Positions 16,871-25,000 of a DNA stretch of 64,000 nt are shown here, piece after piece; the stretch's first letter is position 1, and every line of letters starts with the position of its first letter. Source of the DNA: Micromonospora pisi. Its GTDB lineage: Bacteria > Actinomycetota > Actinomycetes > Mycobacteriales > Micromonosporaceae. Made by a program: the position numbers and the translations under genes. Below the pieces are notes generated by a model. It did no database searches and was not told the DNA's origin. It was given only the letters and a program-made list of their open reading frames with translations. The stretch covers positions 3,534,001 through 3,598,000 of the forward strand of contig NZ_RBKT01000001.1 of assembly GCF_003633685.1 (NCBI RefSeq), written 5' to 3'.

Positions 16871-19636
16871 GTGGAGTTCCGGCTGCTCGGGGAGGTCGAA
16901 GCCCGCGTCGCCGGTCAACCGGTCGACCTCGGTCACACCCGACAGCGCACCGTGCTCGCCGCGCTCCTGGTCGAGGCGAACCGCACGGTCCCGGTCGAAC
17001 AGTTGCTGGCCCGGGTCTGGGGCGACCAACCACCGCAGCGGTCCAGGTCGGCGCTCTACAGCTACCTGTCCCGGCTACGCCGCTGCCTGGTCGAGGCCGA
17101 CGGGGTCAGCATCTCCCGCCAGTCCGGCGGCTACCTGCTCACCGTCAGCCCGTCCGCGGTGGACCTGCACCACTTCCGCCACCTCGTCGGGCAGGCGCGC
17201 GCGGCCGACGACGGGCCGGCGTACACACTCCTGGAGGAGGCCCTCGGCCTCTGGCACGGCGAGGCGTTCGCCGAGTTGGACTCCCCCTGGCTGAACTCGC
17301 TGCGTGACACCCTGGCCCAGGAACGGTTCGGTGCCGAACTCGAACACGCGGACAAGGCGCTCCGGCTCGGACAACACGCCCGGGTGCTGCCCCAACTGTC
17401 GGCCCTCACCCGCCGCCATCCGCTGGACGAACGCCTCGCCGACCAGTTCATGCTCGCGTTGTACCGGTCCGGCCGCCAGGCCGACGCCCTCCTCCACTAC
17501 CAGCAGACCCGGCAACTTCTCGTCGACGAACTGGGCACCGATCCCGGCCCGGCCCTCCAGGCCCGACAACGGCAGATCCTGGCCGCCGAGCCGACCCTCG
17601 AACCAGCGCCCGAAGAGACCGCACCACCGTCGACCAGGCCGCCCGTCCCCCGGCAACTACCCGCCCGTCCGCCGCTGTTCATCGGCCGGACCGACGCACT
17701 GGCCACCCTCACCGACCCGGGCGAGAACCGGACCTGGGTGATCTGCGGCACCGGCGGGGTGGGCAAGACCTGGCTGGTACTGCGGTGGGCGCACGACAAC
17801 CTCTGGCGCTTCCCGGACGGGCAACTCTGGGTCAACCTGCGCGGTTTCGAACCCGCGGCAGCGGCGGTACCGCCGTCCACCGCGGTCCGCCGCATCCTCG
17901 ACGCACTCGGCGTACCCGCCGGTGACCTGCCGACGGACCCGGAGACGCAGATCGGGCTCTACCGCAGCCTGGTCGCGGAGAAACGGATGCTGATCGTGCT
18001 CGACAACGCGCGCGACGCCGAACAGATCCGTCCCCTGCTACCCGGCGGTCCCGGTTGCCTGGTGCTGGTCACCACCCGCAACCAGATGCCAGGGCTGGTC
18101 GCCGAGTCCGCCGCCCGGACCCTGACCCTGGACCTGCTCACCGCCGCCGAATCCCGGGAACTGCTCGCCGGCCGGCTCGGCGTCGAACGGGTGCGCGCCG
18201 AGCCCGAGGCCGTGGAGCAGATCGTGGCCGGCTGCGCCCGGCTCTCCCTCGCACTCGCCGTGGTCGCCGCACGGGCCGCCGCCCACCCGGCCTTTCCACT
18301 GGCCAGCCTCGCCGCCGAACTGAACGACCCGGAGGGCGTACTGGACGCCTTCGACAGCGGCGACCCACTGTTGGACGTACGGGCGGCACTGTCCTGGTCG
18401 TACCGGGCGATGAGCCCAGGCGCGGGTCGGGTGTTCCGGCTCCTCGGCCTGCACCCGGGACCGGACCTCTCGGTGCCGGCGATGGCGAGCCTCGCCGGGC
18501 TGCCGGCCGGCCGGGTACGCCCACTGCTGACCGAACTCTCCCGCGCCCATCTGATCGCCGAGCAGTCGCCCGGCCGGTACGCCTGCCACGACCTGCTGCG
18601 CGCGTACGCCACCGAACTCGCCCAGGTCGACGAACCGGAGCCGGACCGTCGCCGGGCCGTCCAGCGGCTGCTGGAGCATTATCTGCACAGCGCGCACGCC
18701 GCCGCGCGACTGCTCGACCCGCACCGGGACCCGATCGACCTGGAGCCCGCAGCCGACGGTGTGGTGGTCGAGCGGCCGGAGAGCTACGAGTCGGCAATGG
18801 CCTGGCTGACCGTCGAGCATGCGGGGCTGGTGGCGACGATCGGGTCGGCCGCCGAGGCGGGATTCGACACCCGGGCGTGGCAGTTGAGCTGGTCCCTGGT
18901 CACCTATTTCGACCGGCGCGGACACTGGCACGACCGGGTCGCCAGCCAGCGGATCGCGCTCGCGGCGGCGGCGAGGCTCGGGGACCTGTCGATGCAGGCG
19001 ATCTCCCACCGCGACCTGGCGCGGGCGTACACGCTGCTCAGCCATCACCAGGAAGCACACCACCACCTGCGGGCCGCCTTCGACCTGCTCGGGCGGCTCG
19101 GTGACCGGGTCGGTCAGGCCCACACGCACCTCAACCTCAGCATGGTGTACCAGCAGCAGGGCCGGATCCACGACGCGATCCGGCACGACCTGCTCTCCCT
19201 CGAGCTGTACCGGGCCGCCGGTTACCAGAGCGGCGAGGCGAACACGTTGAACAACGCCGGCTGGCACTACGCGCAGATCGGCGACCACCAGCAGGCACTG
19301 GACTTCTGCGAGAAGGCGCTGGCGCTGCACCAGGAGATCGGCAACCAGGTCGGTGTGGCGAACACCTGGGACAGCCTCGGTTTCGTGCACCACCAGACCG
19401 GCGACTTCGCACGGGCCGCCGAGTGTTTCCGACACGCCATCGACATGGCCCGGGAGCTGGGCAACCGGTACAGCGAGGCCGAGGCGTCGAACCATCTCGG
19501 TGACACCCTGGTCGCGGGCGGCGATCGGACCTCGGCGGAGCCGGCCTGGCGACGGGCATGGGAGATCCTGACCGACATCGGCCACCCGGAGGCCGACCAG
19601 GTGGCCCTCAAACTGGATCCGTCACACCGCCCCTGA
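16871..19636 (+). CDS. SARP / NB-ARC / TPR transcriptional regulator (AfsR-like)
   Basis: About 921 residues. The N-terminal 95 residues (VEFRLLGEVEARVAGQPVDL) form an OmpR-type winged helix and about 100-245 the BTAD domain, together a SARP module. The NB-ARC ATPase has the P-loop GTGGVGKTW at about 293-301, with LIVLDNARDAEQ and LVLVTTRNQMPG after it. The C-terminal 300 residues are TPR-like helical repeats (GEANTLNNAGWHYAQIGDHQ). AfsR-like proteins activate secondary metabolism or morphological genes in response to a signal. GTG 16871 is my choice; TTG 16865 is also possible, and longer frames upstream overlap the 16494 gene. No biosynthetic cluster is in the window. Confidence 0.88.
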   Translation: MEFRLLGEVEARVAGQPVDLGHTRQRTVLAALLVEANRTVPVEQLLARVWGDQPPQRSRSALYSYLSRLRRCLVEADGVSISRQSGGYLLTVSPSAVDLHHFRHLVGQARAADDGPAYTLLEEALGLWHGEAFAELDSPWLNSLRDTLAQERFGAELEHADKALRLGQHARVLPQLSALTRRHPLDERLADQFMLALYRSGRQADALLHYQQTRQLLVDELGTDPGPALQARQRQILAAEPTLEPAPEETAPPSTRPPVPRQLPARPPLFIGRTDALATLTDPGENRTWVICGTGGVGKTWLVLRWAHDNLWRFPDGQLWVNLRGFEPAAAAVPPSTAVRRILDALGVPAGDLPTDPETQIGLYRSLVAEKRMLIVLDNARDAEQIRPLLPGGPGCLVLVTTRNQMPGLVAESAARTLTLDLLTAAESRELLAGRLGVERVRAEPEAVEQIVAGCARLSLALAVVAARAAAHPAFPLASLAAELNDPEGVLDAFDSGDPLLDVRAALSWSYRAMSPGAGRVFRLLGLHPGPDLSVPAMASLAGLPAGRVRPLLTELSRAHLIAEQSPGRYACHDLLRAYATELAQVDEPEPDRRRAVQRLLEHYLHSAHAAARLLDPHRDPIDLEPAADGVVVERPESYESAMAWLTVEHAGLVATIGSAAEAGFDTRAWQLSWSLVTYFDRRGHWHDRVASQRIALAAAARLGDLSMQAISHRDLARAYTLLSHHQEAHHHLRAAFDLLGRLGDRVGQAHTHLNLSMVYQQQGRIHDAIRHDLLSLELYRAAGYQSGEANTLNNAGWHYAQIGDHQQALDFCEKALALHQEIGNQVGVANTWDSLGFVHHQTGDFARAAECFRHAIDMARELGNRYSEAEASNHLGDTLVAGGDRTSAEPAWRRAWEILTDIGHPEADQVALKLDPSHRP

Positions 19637-19725
19637 GCTGCGAATTCAAGCTTTAGTCAGGGTCTGTGCCAGGCCGGTCGAGCACGCTGTGACCCAACAG
19701 CGGCTCCTCTGAAAGGGCGTGACCC

Positions 19726-20286
19726 ATGATCAGAGAAAATCCTTCAGACAGGGCGACCGGACGAACGCTGCGCGGCATCGGTACCAGGATGCTGCTGTCC
19801 CTGGCCGTACTGGCCGGCACCATGGCACTGGCGCCGACCGCCGCGAGCGCCGGTACGACCGGTGCGGCGGTGGCGGCGGCCTCGACGTGCCGGGACAACG
19901 TGAAGACCTTCTCGCGGGGCGGCGCCACCAAGGCGTCCCGGACCATCACCCTCCGGCTCTGTGTACACCGCGACGGTGACTACCTCTGGGCGACCGCCGA
20001 GACGTTGTCCACGCCGAAGACCACCTCGGCGGACCTCTTCTACCACTTCGTCGTCAACCTGCGGCTGGAGCGCAACGACGCGGACTTCGCGTCGGCGAGC
20101 GACGACCAGACCGGTTGGGGCAACTACGACGGCTCCGCCAACTACCTGACCGGCTTCGACACCCCCTACTACGTCAGCGGCGCGACGGGCGGCTGGACAG
20201 CCGACGGGAACGTCTCGTACGACATCATCGGCGACGGCGTCAACGACCTGACCTGGAGCCTGACCGGCTCACCGGTCCTGAACTGA
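19726..20286 (+). CDS. Small secreted protein, unknown function
   Basis: 186 residues. There is a long twin-Arg-poor signal peptide: basic N-region to about 21, hydrophobic LLSLAVLAGTMALAPTA, and likely cleavage after ASA near 42. The mature part of about 140 residues has two cysteines (STCRD and RLCVH), probably a disulfide, and is rich in Asp/Tyr/Trp/Gly with beta-type patterning. No family recognised. ATG 19726 follows GAAAGGG. It is monocistronic, between the SARP gene and a strong terminator. Confidence 0.75.
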   Translation: MIRENPSDRATGRTLRGIGTRMLLSLAVLAGTMALAPTAASAGTTGAAVAAASTCRDNVKTFSRGGATKASRTITLRLCVHRDGDYLWATAETLSTPKTTSADLFYHFVVNLRLERNDADFASASDDQTGWGNYDGSANYLTGFDTPYYVSGATGGWTADGNVSYDIIGDGVNDLTWSLTGSPVLN

Positions 20287-20300
20287 CCTGACAGAACCGG

Positions 20301-20360
20301 CGCGCCGCCAGGGCTCCGTCGTCCCGACACGGGGCAGGACGACGGGGAACTGGCGGCGCG
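20301..20360. terminator. Two-tier hairpin between secreted-protein gene and metG
   Basis: The outer arms CGCGCCGCCAG (20301-20311) and CTGGCGGCGCG (20350-20360) and the inner arms CCGTCGTCC (20316-20324) and GGACGACGG (20337-20345) are both perfect inverted repeats. Together they form a 60-nt stem-loop 15 bp after the secreted-protein stop, in a convergent intergene. Confidence 0.7.
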
Positions 20361-20421
20361 TCGCACCGTGTCGGCGGGCCCGGTGCCGCCCGACGGTCGT
20401 CGACCGTCGGGCGCCCCCTGC

Positions 20422-22224
20422 TCAGCTACCGAGCCGGGCCAACTCCTCGTCCACGATGGACGGGTCGAGCTTGCGGAAGACCGGCTTCGGCGGTGCCAGT
20501 GGCCGACCGGCCTCGATCGGCGTCGACTCCCACCGGGCGCCGACCGTGTAGTCACCGGTGAGCACCGGGTACGACGGACCGCCGTCCAGGTCCTCGACCT
20601 GCACGATCGAGGGCATCGGCGCGTGTACGCCGGTGCCGCCGAGCAGCTCGTGCACCTGCTGCGCGGAGTGCGGCAGGAAGGGCGTGAGCAGTGTGTTGGC
20701 GTCGCTGACCACCTGGAGGGCGACGTGCAGGATCGTACCCATCCGGGCTTTCTGGTCCTCGCCCTTGAGCTTCCACGGCGCCTGGTCGGAGAGGTACTTG
20801 TTGGCCTCGGCGACCACCCGCATCGCCTCGCCGATCGCCGCCTTCTGCCGGTGCCGCTCGATCAGGTTGCCGACCGTGGCGAAACCGGTGCGGGCGACCG
20901 CGAGCAGCGCCTCGTCCGCCTCGGTGAGTCCGGCCGGGTCGACCGGCGGAATCGCGCCGAAGTTCTTCGCCGCCATCGAAATCGACCGGTTGACCAGGTT
21001 GCCCCAGCCGGCGACGAGTTCGTCGTTGTTCCGGCGGAGGAACTCCGACCAGGTGAAGTCGGTGTCGTTGCTCTCCGGGCCGGCGACGGCGATGAAGTAG
21101 CGCAGCGCGTCGGCGTCGTAGCGGTCGAGGAAGTCCCGGACGTAGATGACCACCTGGCGGGAGGAGGAGAACTTGCGCCCCTCCATGGTCAGGAACTCAC
21201 TGGAGACGACCTCGGTGGGAAGGTTCAACCGGCCCATCTCGCCGGGGGTGCCGTCCCGGTCGCCCTCACCGGAGTAGCCGAGCAGCAGCGCCGGCCAGAT
21301 CACCGAGTGGAAGACGATGTTGTCCTTGCCCATGAAGTAGTAGCCGGTGGCGTCCTTGCCCTCGCCGTCCGCCGCCCACCAGCGCCGCCACGCCTCCGGG
21401 TCACCGGATCGGCGGGCCCACTCGATCGAGGCGGAGAGGTAGCCGATCACCGCGTCGAACCAGACGTAGATCCGCTTGTCGTTGCGGTCGCGCCAGCCGT
21501 CGAGCGGGATCGGCACGCCCCACTCCAGGTCACGGGTGATCGCCCGGGGCTGGAGGTCGCCCAGCAGGTTCTTCGAGAACCGCAGTACGTTGGTCCGCCA
21601 CCCCTCCCGGGTGTCCAGCCAGCGGCCGAGCGATTCGGCGAACCCGGGCAGGTCAAGGAAGAAATGCTCGGTCTCCACGAACTCCGGGGTCTCGCCGTTG
21701 ATCTTCGAGCGAGGGTTGACCAGGTCGATCGGGTCGAGCTGGTTGCCGCAGTTGTCGCACTGGTCGCCCCGGGCGCTGTCGTAGCCGCAGATCGGGCAGG
21801 TGCCCTCGATGTAGCGGTCGGGCAGCGTACGACCGGTCGACGGGGAGATCGCCCCCATGGTCACCTTGGGCACGATGTAACCGTTGCGGTGCAGCCCCTC
21901 GAACAGTTCCTGCACCACGGCGTAGTGGTTTCCGGTGGTGGTCCGGGTGAACAGGTCGTACGACAGACCGAGTCCGTGCAGGTCCTCGACGATCACCCGG
22001 TTGTAGCGGTCGGCCAGCTCACGCGGGCTGACCCCCTCCTTGTCGGCCTGCACCTGGATCGGGGTGCCGTGCTCGTCCGTGCCGGAGACCATGAGTACGT
22101 CGTGGCCCGCCATCCGCATGTACCGGCTGAATACGTCGGAGGGGACGCCGAAGCCGGAGACGTGGCCGATATGGCGCGGGCCGTTGGCGTACGGCCAGGC
22201 GACCGCCGCGAGAACGTGACTCAT
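20422..22224 (-). CDS. metG: Methionyl-tRNA synthetase
   Basis: Charges tRNA-Met in the cytoplasm. 600 residues from ATG 22224. The class I HIGH motif is at 18-21 (GPRHIGH). The zinc knuckle is CPICG and CDNCG, about 16 residues apart. The KMSKS loop is the variant KFSSSR, with Lys at about 351. The anticodon-binding helical domain follows ([20 protein letters not shown]). The C-terminus is short, without a Trbp111-like tail. The start is probably leaderless, with TAGGCT 8 nt before ATG. Longer reading frames upstream run antisense through the Pro-rich gene and are not real. Confidence 0.95.
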   Translation of the reverse strand: MSHVLAAVAWPYANGPRHIGHVSGFGVPSDVFSRYMRMAGHDVLMVSGTDEHGTPIQVQADKEGVSPRELADRYNRVIVEDLHGLGLSYDLFTRTTTGNHYAVVQELFEGLHRNGYIVPKVTMGAISPSTGRTLPDRYIEGTCPICGYDSARGDQCDNCGNQLDPIDLVNPRSKINGETPEFVETEHFFLDLPGFAESLGRWLDTREGWRTNVLRFSKNLLGDLQPRAITRDLEWGVPIPLDGWRDRNDKRIYVWFDAVIGYLSASIEWARRSGDPEAWRRWWAADGEGKDATGYYFMGKDNIVFHSVIWPALLLGYSGEGDRDGTPGEMGRLNLPTEVVSSEFLTMEGRKFSSSRQVVIYVRDFLDRYDADALRYFIAVAGPESNDTDFTWSEFLRRNNDELVAGWGNLVNRSISMAAKNFGAIPPVDPAGLTEADEALLAVARTGFATVGNLIERHRQKAAIGEAMRVVAEANKYLSDQAPWKLKGEDQKARMGTILHVALQVVSDANTLLTPFLPHSAQQVHELLGGTGVHAPMPSIVQVEDLDGGPSYPVLTGDYTVGARWESTPIEAGRPLAPPKPVFRKLDPSIVDEELARLGS

Positions 22225-22423
22225 GAACAGCAAGCCTAGTGACCGCCGCTGGGAGATCGCGAACCAATAGGCCCGTTCCGGCTCCGTACGCCCAAGCGAG
22301 GCCATTTGGACGTGAGTTACGCCATCCCGTCCGGGCTCCAGTCGGATTTCTGCGCCCGATTTGTCGGCGACACGCACCCCAAGCTGCCCCTTTGAGCCAA
22401 GAGTGCATTGTCCAATACTTTCT

Positions 22424-23989
22424 GTGACCGGTAGAGCGAACGGGCAACAGCCAGGGAAAGCCGATCCCGGCCGGGCCGACGACGGCGATTCGCCAACCTC
22501 CGAGCCCAAGGCCAGCGGCAACGGGCCAGCCGACGGCCCACGGGCAGCCGCGCCGCCCACCCCCACTCCGCCAGCCTCCACCTCGCCCGTGCCACCCACG
22601 TCGGCGTCCACCCCGCCCGCACCGCCGGCACCCGACTCGTCCGCTCCCGCCCCTGCGACGCCCACCCCGCCCACCCCGCCCGCACCGGACGCGCCAGCGA
22701 CCGATCGGCGAGTACCGCCGCCGGCCGCTGAGGTTCCAGCGGCGACACCGGGTGCGCGGCCGGACCCATGGGCACCACTTCCCGCCGCGACACCGCTGGA
22801 GACACCGGCGGTCCCCGCCGCCCGGTCGGCGCCCACCCAGTCGTCCCACACCCCGCCCGGTACGCCTACCCAACCTGGCCCGACACGCGCCCCGATCCAA
22901 CCTGACCCGACGCGCGCCCCGACCCAACCCGGCCCGGCACGCGCCCCGGCCCAACCCGGCCCGACATGGACGGAGACGGCACGGGCGGAAGCAGGCGAGG
23001 CAAAGCCAGCACGGGCCGACGCAGGCGAGGCAAAGCCAGCACGGGCCGACGCAGGCGAGGCAAAGCCAGCACGGCCCGAAGCGAGCGCGCCTGAGGTCGT
23101 ACCCCCGGCGGAGCCACCTGGTCCGGCCGCGAACCCGGCGGCCGGGCCGAGCACCCTGACCGGGGCGGCCGGATCGCCCTGGATCGCCGCACCGGTCCCC
23201 GCCGCGATCGAGCCGACCACCGGCGCACCGCGCAGTTCACTGCCGGACCGGGTGCCCCGGATCAACAAGGCCGGGACGCGTACCGTGCCGTCGGCGGACG
23301 GCACCCCGAGCCCGGTGACACTCCCGGGGCAGGCCCCGGCGGCCGAGGACGAAGAGGACTTCTGGCTCCCGATCGAGCAGGTCAACTGGGATGGCACGCC
23401 GGCCCGACCGGACCCCGACGAGCGACCTCGACGGCTCTGGTCGTTCCCGACCGGGCGGGTGCCGGCGGGGGCACCGCCGCGGCTGCCGAAGCCACCCCGC
23501 CGACCCGCCTCGGGCCTGGCCGGACTGGTTCTGCTGGCGCTACTGGCCAGCTTCTTCGCCTGGGTGAGCGTGGAGCCGCTCTGGCTCGCCTTCGGGCATG
23601 GCGACCTCGGCACCGCCACGGTGATCGACTGCACCGGTGAGGGGATCAACCAGCGCTGCCGGGGCGAGTTCGTCTCGGCGGACGGGAAGTTCAGCGCGGT
23701 AGACATCCGGCTGGCCGGCGTACCCGCCGAGGACAAACTCGAAAGCTGGCAGCTGACCGCGCGGATGATCGACGCCGACAGCAGCACCGCGTACGTCGGC
23801 ACCGGCACCGCCCCGCTGCACCTGCGCTGGGTCCTCGGGCTGGCACTGGTGATCCTCTGCGGCGTCGGCATCGTCTGGGCGACCGGTGCCGTACGGCTGC
23901 CGGACCGCTCGGCCCGGCGGGGTGCCGTACTGATCGGACTCGCCGGCCCGCTGGCGATCACCGCCGGCTTCCTCGCCGCCACCTTCTGA
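22424..23989 (+). CDS. Pro/Ala-rich protein with C-terminal membrane domain
   Basis: About 521 residues from GTG 22424. The first 350 residues are low-complexity Pro/Ala/Thr-rich sequence with a 30-bp tandem repeat giving [10 protein letters not shown] units and an upstream degenerate 9-residue APTQPGPTR-type repeat. The C-terminal 170 residues hold three membrane helices ([57 protein letters not shown]) with a soluble loop containing two Cys ([12 protein letters not shown]). The topology suggests a cytoplasmic disordered tail and an external loop between helices 1 and 2. Function unknown. It is divergent from metG. A TTG at 22361 is the alternative start. Confidence 0.7.
   Translation: MTGRANGQQPGKADPGRADDGDSPTSEPKASGNGPADGPRAAAPPTPTPPASTSPVPPTSASTPPAPPAPDSSAPAPATPTPPTPPAPDAPATDRRVPPPAAEVPAATPGARPDPWAPLPAATPLETPAVPAARSAPTQSSHTPPGTPTQPGPTRAPIQPDPTRAPTQPGPARAPAQPGPTWTETARAEAGEAKPARADAGEAKPARADAGEAKPARPEASAPEVVPPAEPPGPAANPAAGPSTLTGAAGSPWIAAPVPAAIEPTTGAPRSSLPDRVPRINKAGTRTVPSADGTPSPVTLPGQAPAAEDEEDFWLPIEQVNWDGTPARPDPDERPRRLWSFPTGRVPAGAPPRLPKPPRRPASGLAGLVLLALLASFFAWVSVEPLWLAFGHGDLGTATVIDCTGEGINQRCRGEFVSADGKFSAVDIRLAGVPAEDKLESWQLTARMIDADSSTAYVGTGTAPLHLRWVLGLALVILCGVGIVWATGAVRLPDRSARRGAVLIGLAGPLAITAGFLAATF
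22981..23082 (+). repeat. 30-bp tandem repeat inside the Pro-rich gene
   Basis: Three full 30-bp units (22981-23010, 23011-23040, 23041-23070), each starting ACGGGC and ending CAAAGCCAGC, are followed by a partial fourth. The last two full units are identical. They encode a 10-residue Ala/Lys/Glu-rich repeat. Confidence 0.9.
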
Positions 23990-24006
23990 CCGCGCCCGCC
24001 TGGGTG

Positions 24007-24057
24007 TTAGGAAGGGCCCCTTCCTATACAAAATGCGATAACAAGGGGCCCTTCCTT
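24007..24057 (+). repeat. 51-bp dispersed repeat, copy 2
   Basis: Starts TTAGGAAGGGCCCCTTCCT and ends GATAACAAGGGGCCCTTCCTT, in the same orientation as the 9843 copy. It lies between the convergent Pro-rich gene and rsmI, only 6 bp from the rsmI stop, so it probably acts as a two-way terminator there. Confidence 0.85.
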
Positions 24058-24063
24058 ACACAG

Positions 24064-24915
24064 CTAGGCGGTGTGGACGACGGTGTAGACGTCGCGGCGG
24101 CGGAGGGCGTAGGCGGTGGCGACCTCGGTGATGGCGTCGCGGCGGGTGATGCCGGCGGCTTCACGGGCGGCGACCGCGGCGCGGAGTTCGTCGTCGGTGG
24201 GGCGGACGGCGGGGGTCGCGGTGGCGCCGGCGACGACGAGGGTGATCTCGCCGCGCGGTTCACCCTCGGTGGCCCAGGTGGCGAGTTCGCCGAGGGGTCG
24301 GCGCAGGATCTCCTCGTACGTCTTGGTCAGCTCGCGGCAGACGGCGGCCGGCCGGTCCGCGCCGAAGGTGTCGGCGAGGTCGGTCAGGGTGCTGGCGACC
24401 CGGTGGGGTGCCTCGAAGAACACGAGGGTGCGTTCCTCGGCGGCGAGGGCCCGGAGCCGGGTACGGCGCGCGCCGCCGGTGCGGGGCAGGAAGCCTTCGA
24501 AGCAGAACCGGTCGACAGGGAGTCCGGAGAGGGCGAGTGCGGTGGTGACGGCACTCGGTCCGGGGGCTGCGGTGACCGGCGCCCCGGCGTCGACCACGGC
24601 TTTGACCAGGCGGTATCCGGGGTCGGAGACGCTGGGCATGCCGCCGTCGGTGACGAGCGCGACCAGTTCTCCGGCGAGTACGGCCTCGACCAGGCCGGGG
24701 GTGCGCCGTTCTTCGTTGCCTTCGAAGTAGGAGATGATCCGGCCGCTGATGGTGATCTCCAGATCGCGGGCGAGCCGGGTGAGTCGGCGGGTGTCCTCGG
24801 CCGCGACCACGTCGGCGGCGGCGAGTGTCTCCCGGAGCCGGGTGGAGGCGTCCCCGGGGTTGCCGAGCGGCGCTCCAAGTATGACAAGTCGCCCATTACT
24901 CGACATATCTACCAC
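24064..24915 (-). CDS. rsmI: 16S rRNA (cytidine-2'-O)-methyltransferase
   Basis: RsmI methylates the 2'-hydroxyl of C1402 in 16S rRNA using AdoMet. 283 residues, usual size, with the tetrapyrrole-methylase fold motifs: LVILGAPLGNPGDAS, AAEDTRRL, ALVTDGGMPSVSDPG, AAPGPSAVTTALALSG and FFEAPHR. GTG 24915 is preceded by AGGGG at 9 nt; ATG 24906 is a possible shorter start. It is divergent from pmt across an 85-bp gap that holds a short palindrome. Confidence 0.93.
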   Translation of the reverse strand: MVDMSSNGRLVILGAPLGNPGDASTRLRETLAAADVVAAEDTRRLTRLARDLEITISGRIISYFEGNEERRTPGLVEAVLAGELVALVTDGGMPSVSDPGYRLVKAVVDAGAPVTAAPGPSAVTTALALSGLPVDRFCFEGFLPRTGGARRTRLRALAAEERTLVFFEAPHRVASTLTDLADTFGADRPAAVCRELTKTYEEILRRPLGELATWATEGEPRGEITLVVAGATATPAVRPTDDELRAAVAAREAAGITRRDAITEVATAYALRRRDVYTVVHTA

Positions 24916-24946
24916 CAGGAACGTCCCCTCATCGACACTTATGAAA

Positions 24947-24961
24947 ACGTCAGGTTGACGT
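24947..24961. promoter_or_regulatory. Short inverted repeat in the rsmI/pmt divergent region
   Basis: ACGTCA-GGT-TGACGT is a perfect 6-bp inverted repeat with a 3-nt centre, placed between the two divergent starts. It is a candidate protein-binding site; nothing in the sequence names the protein. Confidence 0.4.
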
Positions 24962-24988
24962 AGGCCGCCACCGTCCGCTCCCGCAGCC

Positions 24989-24994
24989 TACGAT
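24989..24994 (+). promoter_or_regulatory. Putative -10 element (leaderless) for pmt
   Basis: TACGAT is followed by exactly 6 nt and then the GTG at 25001, with no Shine-Dalgarno, the typical layout of a leaderless actinobacterial transcript. Confidence 0.5.
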
Positions 24995-25000
24995 CGCGGG

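Noticed and set aside
16871-20286. A secondary-metabolite cluster around the SARP regulator
   Set aside because: No polyketide, peptide or terpene synthesis genes lie within the window.
20422-23982. A single 1186-residue minus-strand reading frame including MetG
   Set aside because: MetG homology begins at ATG 22224; the remainder is the antisense of the Pro-rich plus-strand gene and is low complexity.
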